The translations under genes were made by a program, and so were the position numbers. From Actinomycetota bacterium (lineage in GTDB: Bacteria; Actinomycetota; Acidimicrobiia; Spongiisociales; UBA11373), in contig DNGH01000102.1 of NCBI GenBank assembly GCA_003486285.1, positions 1-7,520 of the forward strand: 7,520 nt of DNA. The letters run 5' to 3'. Below, piece after piece: positions 5,139 to 7,520 of this stretch; position 1 is the stretch's first letter, and each line of letters starts with the position of its first letter. Under the pieces are notes generated by a model. The model was not told where the DNA came from. It searched no databases and saw only the letters and a list, made by a program, of their open reading frames with translations.

Positions 5139-6710
5139 TCAGCCTCCGAATGCCGACCGGATCAGGTTGACCACGGCACCGTCGGTGGCGCCGAAGATGA
5201 TCTTGGGGTAGACGCCGATGGCGAAGATGGCGATCACCAGCGGCGCCCACGCCGCCAGTTCGAAGCGATCGGCGTCGTGCAGTTCCTTGCCGGTCCACTC
5301 GGCGGGCGGCTCACCCAGATTCACCTTCTGCAGCATCCACAGGAAGTAGCCGGCGGTGAGCACGGTCCCGATCGCTCCGACCACCATCGCGGTGCGGAAC
5401 ACCGTGAGGCTGAGGCCGTCGAGCGGGTTGAACGAGGCGAGCAGCGCCATGAACTCGCCCCAGAACCCGGCCAGCCCGGGGAGACCAAGTGACGCCATGG
5501 CGGCGAACCCGAGCAGACCGCCGATGACGGGCATCAGCTTCATGTTGCCGCCGAGGCGGGAGATCTCCCGGGTGTGGTACCTGTGTTGCATCGATCCGGC
5601 CAGGAAGAACAGGAGGCCGGTGATGAGGCCATGGGCCACCATGCCGATCACCGCGGCGTTGATGCCGATATCGGTAAGGGTGGCGATGCCGAGCATCACG
5701 AAGCCCATGTGACCCACCGACGAGAACGCGATCAGCCGCTTCATGTCGGTCTGGGCAAGACAGGCGAGTGAGCCGTAGATGATGGCGATCACCGCCAGGA
5801 TGGCGATGGCCGGCGCCCAGTCCCGGGCCTGTTCGGGCAGGATCGGCAGACTGATCCGGATGAAGCCGTACGCACCCAGCTTCAAGAGGATCGCGGCCAG
5901 GAGCACGGAGCCCACCGTGGGCGCCGCGGTGTGCGCGTCGGGGAGCCAGGTGTGCAGCGGCCACATCGGCACCTTCACCGCAAACCCGAGGAACAGGGCG
6001 GCGAACACCCAGCCGCCGAAGGCGCCGGCGAACGCCCCGGCCCGTCCTGCCTCGGCGAGGGCGATCATGTCGAAGGTGTGCGGGTCGGACTTGAAGTAGA
6101 GGGCGAGAAAGCCCAGCAGCATGAACGCCGAGCCGAACAGCGTGAACAGGAAGAACTTGATCGAGGCGTAGAGCCGGGTCTCCACCTCACGCTTGAACCC
6201 GGGGATCCGGATCTTGGTGCGGTCGCCCCAGATGCCGATCATGAAGTACATCGGCAGCAGCACCAGCTCGAAGAAGATGAAGAACAGCACCAGGTCGAGG
6301 GCGACGAAGGTGCCGTTCATTCCGGTGGCCAGCACCAGCATCAGCACCAGGAACGCCTTCGGGTTGTGCGGCTCGGGCCAGTGGTTCCACGAGTAGACGA
6401 TGCAGAGCAGCGTGATCAGCGTGGAGAGGACGAGGAGGGGCAGGCTGATCCCGTCGATGCCGATGTGGAACCGCGACCCGATCGCCGAGATCCACGACAG
6501 GTCCGTGCCGAACTGGAACTGGGCGGAGGAACCCAGCTCGAAGGTGACGGCGGCGTAGACCGATCCGGCGAACGAGGCCAGGGCGAAGATCAGGGCGGTG
6601 AACTTGGCGGCGCGCTCCTGCTTACGGGGCAGCAACAGCACCAGCAGTGCCCCTGCCAGGGGCAGGAACACGATGAGGCTCAGGCCCCATCCGTTTTCGA
6701 ACCAGTCCAT
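5139..6710 (-). CDS. nuoM: NADH-quinone oxidoreductase subunit M
   Basis: NuoM is the middle antiporter-like proton-pumping subunit of complex I. The protein is 523 residues long, within the usual range, with many hydrophobic helices. Key residues are visible: Glu148 (FFIFFELVLLPMYF), Lys246 (GFAVKVPMWPLHTWLPDAH), Lys277 (LLKLGAYGF) and Glu419 (GFWGEFMAL), matching E. coli E144, K234, K265 and E407 by my alignment. LIAFSSVGHMGFVMLGI (326-342) is also characteristic. Between WGD (161-163) and RLYASIKFF (179-187) there is a charged stretch (RTKIRIPGFKREVET) that seems longer than in E. coli; I am not sure how common this is in the phylum. The ATG at 6710 follows AGGAGG (6724-6719) by 8 bases. 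That site overlaps the nuoL stop, and only 12 bases separate the genes. nuoN follows with no gap. Confidence 0.97.
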   Translation of the reverse strand: MDWFENGWGLSLIVFLPLAGALLVLLLPRKQERAAKFTALIFALASFAGSVYAAVTFELGSSAQFQFGTDLSWISAIGSRFHIGIDGISLPLLVLSTLITLLCIVYSWNHWPEPHNPKAFLVLMLVLATGMNGTFVALDLVLFFIFFELVLLPMYFMIGIWGDRTKIRIPGFKREVETRLYASIKFFLFTLFGSAFMLLGFLALYFKSDPHTFDMIALAEAGRAGAFAGAFGGWVFAALFLGFAVKVPMWPLHTWLPDAHTAAPTVGSVLLAAILLKLGAYGFIRISLPILPEQARDWAPAIAILAVIAIIYGSLACLAQTDMKRLIAFSSVGHMGFVMLGIATLTDIGINAAVIGMVAHGLITGLLFFLAGSMQHRYHTREISRLGGNMKLMPVIGGLLGFAAMASLGLPGLAGFWGEFMALLASFNPLDGLSLTVFRTAMVVGAIGTVLTAGYFLWMLQKVNLGEPPAEWTGKELHDADRFELAAWAPLVIAIFAIGVYPKIIFGATDGAVVNLIRSAFGG

Positions 6711-6722
6711 CTCCGCGTCCTC

Positions 6723-7520
6723 CTATGTGAAGATCAGGAAACCCACCACCAGCAGCACGGCGCCGACGAACAGTCCGGCGGCGTACTCCTGGATGCGTCC
6801 CGATGTCGTGTAGCGCACCGCATCGCCCGCCTCACCGGTGGCCAAGGCCGCCGCGTTGAAAGCGAGGTCGATGCCGCGCTGATCCAAGCCCTGATAGACG
6901 ATCCGCGACAAGAACATCGCCACCGCCCCGAAGGCATTGACCACACCGTCGAGGACGTAGGTGTTGGTCCAATTGGTGAACCGGGCGATCGGGCCCTTGA
7001 TGGGTCCGACCACACCCTTCAGGTACAGGTCGTCGATGTAGTACTTGTTCTCCAGCAACGGATACAGCACCGGAATGCGGAACCGGTCCCGCTCCTGCTG
7101 GGTGGCGCGGTCGGGCTTCCACAACCGGGTGCCGGCGGCGATGCCGAGCAGCGCCATCGCCAGGCCGATCCCGGCGAGGCCGAAGTTGATCGCCTCGGCG
7201 TGGTGATCGCCCATGGCGAAGGGTCGCGCCCCCACCCAATCGGTGAATCCGGTGTAGATGCCAGGCATGTTGGCGAACCCGGCGATGGCAGCGAGCACCC
7301 CGAGCCCGATCAGCGGGTAGGTCATGATCCGCGGCGACTCGTGCGGATGGCCGTGACCCTGGTACTCGCCGAAGAAAGTCAGGTACACGGCGCGGGCCAT
7401 GTAGAAGGCGGTGATGAACGCACCGGCGATCGCCAAGACCAGCACCACCGTGGCCAGGGTCCCGCCACCGTGGCCGGAGTCGTAGTAGATCGAGGCGAGG
7501 ATCTCGTCCTTCGACCAGAA
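6723..7520 (-). CDS. nuoL: NADH-quinone oxidoreductase subunit L, C-terminal part
   Basis: NuoL is the distal antiporter-like subunit of complex I, with the long lateral helix along the membrane arm. The frame runs off the right edge of the window; 265 C-terminal residues are visible of an expected 600 or more. The first visible residues are FWSKDEILAS, the conserved segment carrying a proton-channel lysine (K399 in E. coli). They are followed by a helix with AFYMARAVYLTFFGEYQGH, then PLLENKYYIDDLYLKGVVGPIKG, typical of NuoL before the lateral helix, and a final hydrophobic helix (YAAGLFVGAVLLVVGFLIFT). An internal GTG at 7448 is not the start, because homology continues upstream of it. The stop TAG (6725-6723) overlaps the ribosome binding site of nuoM, so the genes are one transcript and probably coupled in translation. 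Confidence 0.96.
   Translation of the reverse strand, partial: FWSKDEILASIYYDSGHGGGTLATVVLVLAIAGAFITAFYMARAVYLTFFGEYQGHGHPHESPRIMTYPLIGLGVLAAIAGFANMPGIYTGFTDWVGARPFAMGDHHAEAINFGLAGIGLAMALLGIAAGTRLWKPDRATQQERDRFRIPVLYPLLENKYYIDDLYLKGVVGPIKGPIARFTNWTNTYVLDGVVNAFGAVAMFLSRIVYQGLDQRGIDLAFNAAALATGEAGDAVRYTTSGRIQEYAAGLFVGAVLLVVGFLIFT

Overview
The window is GC-rich chromosomal DNA from a bacterium, most likely an actinobacterium and possibly a member of Acidimicrobiia. The grounds are a Streptomyces TipA-like regulator, GC-ending codons, GTG start use, and the unsplit end of a nuo (complex I) operon. The class-level guess is inference; no rRNA or other marker is present.

Left part (1-2734, all + strand): a MerR/TipA-type drug-sensing regulator missing only its extreme N-terminus; a 66-aa dodecin followed by a strong hairpin; a membrane-anchored YpfJ-type zinc metallopeptidase with an HEYGH motif; and a 219-aa six-helix membrane protein with a small C-terminal Cys/His knuckle. 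These look like separate short transcription units rather than one operon. Only the regulator has a clear drug-response connection.

Middle part (2735-3626): a 138-aa lipoprotein resembling BP74-type domains, preceded by a candidate ECF-sigma promoter placed so that the mRNA would be leaderless. It is followed by a 362-bp gap between two convergent genes. This gap is dense in repeats: three copies of a C-run/G-run hairpin unit (one forward, two reversed), bracketed by two heptamer arrays in opposite orientation. A third, related heptamer array lies just after the membrane-protein gene. All three arrays begin within the stop codon of the gene they follow and run in the same direction relative to that gene. 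This repeat system is the most unusual thing in the window.

Right part (3627-7520, all - strand): the 3' end of the nuo operon in the order nuoL (C-terminal part only), nuoM, nuoN. These are the three antiporter-like proton-pumping membrane subunits of NADH-quinone oxidoreductase. The genes are tightly packed (12 bp and 0 bp apart), with Shine-Dalgarno sequences overlapping the preceding stop region or last codons, so they are co-transcribed and probably translationally coupled. nuoN is the last gene on this side and converges on the lipoprotein gene across the repeat cluster.
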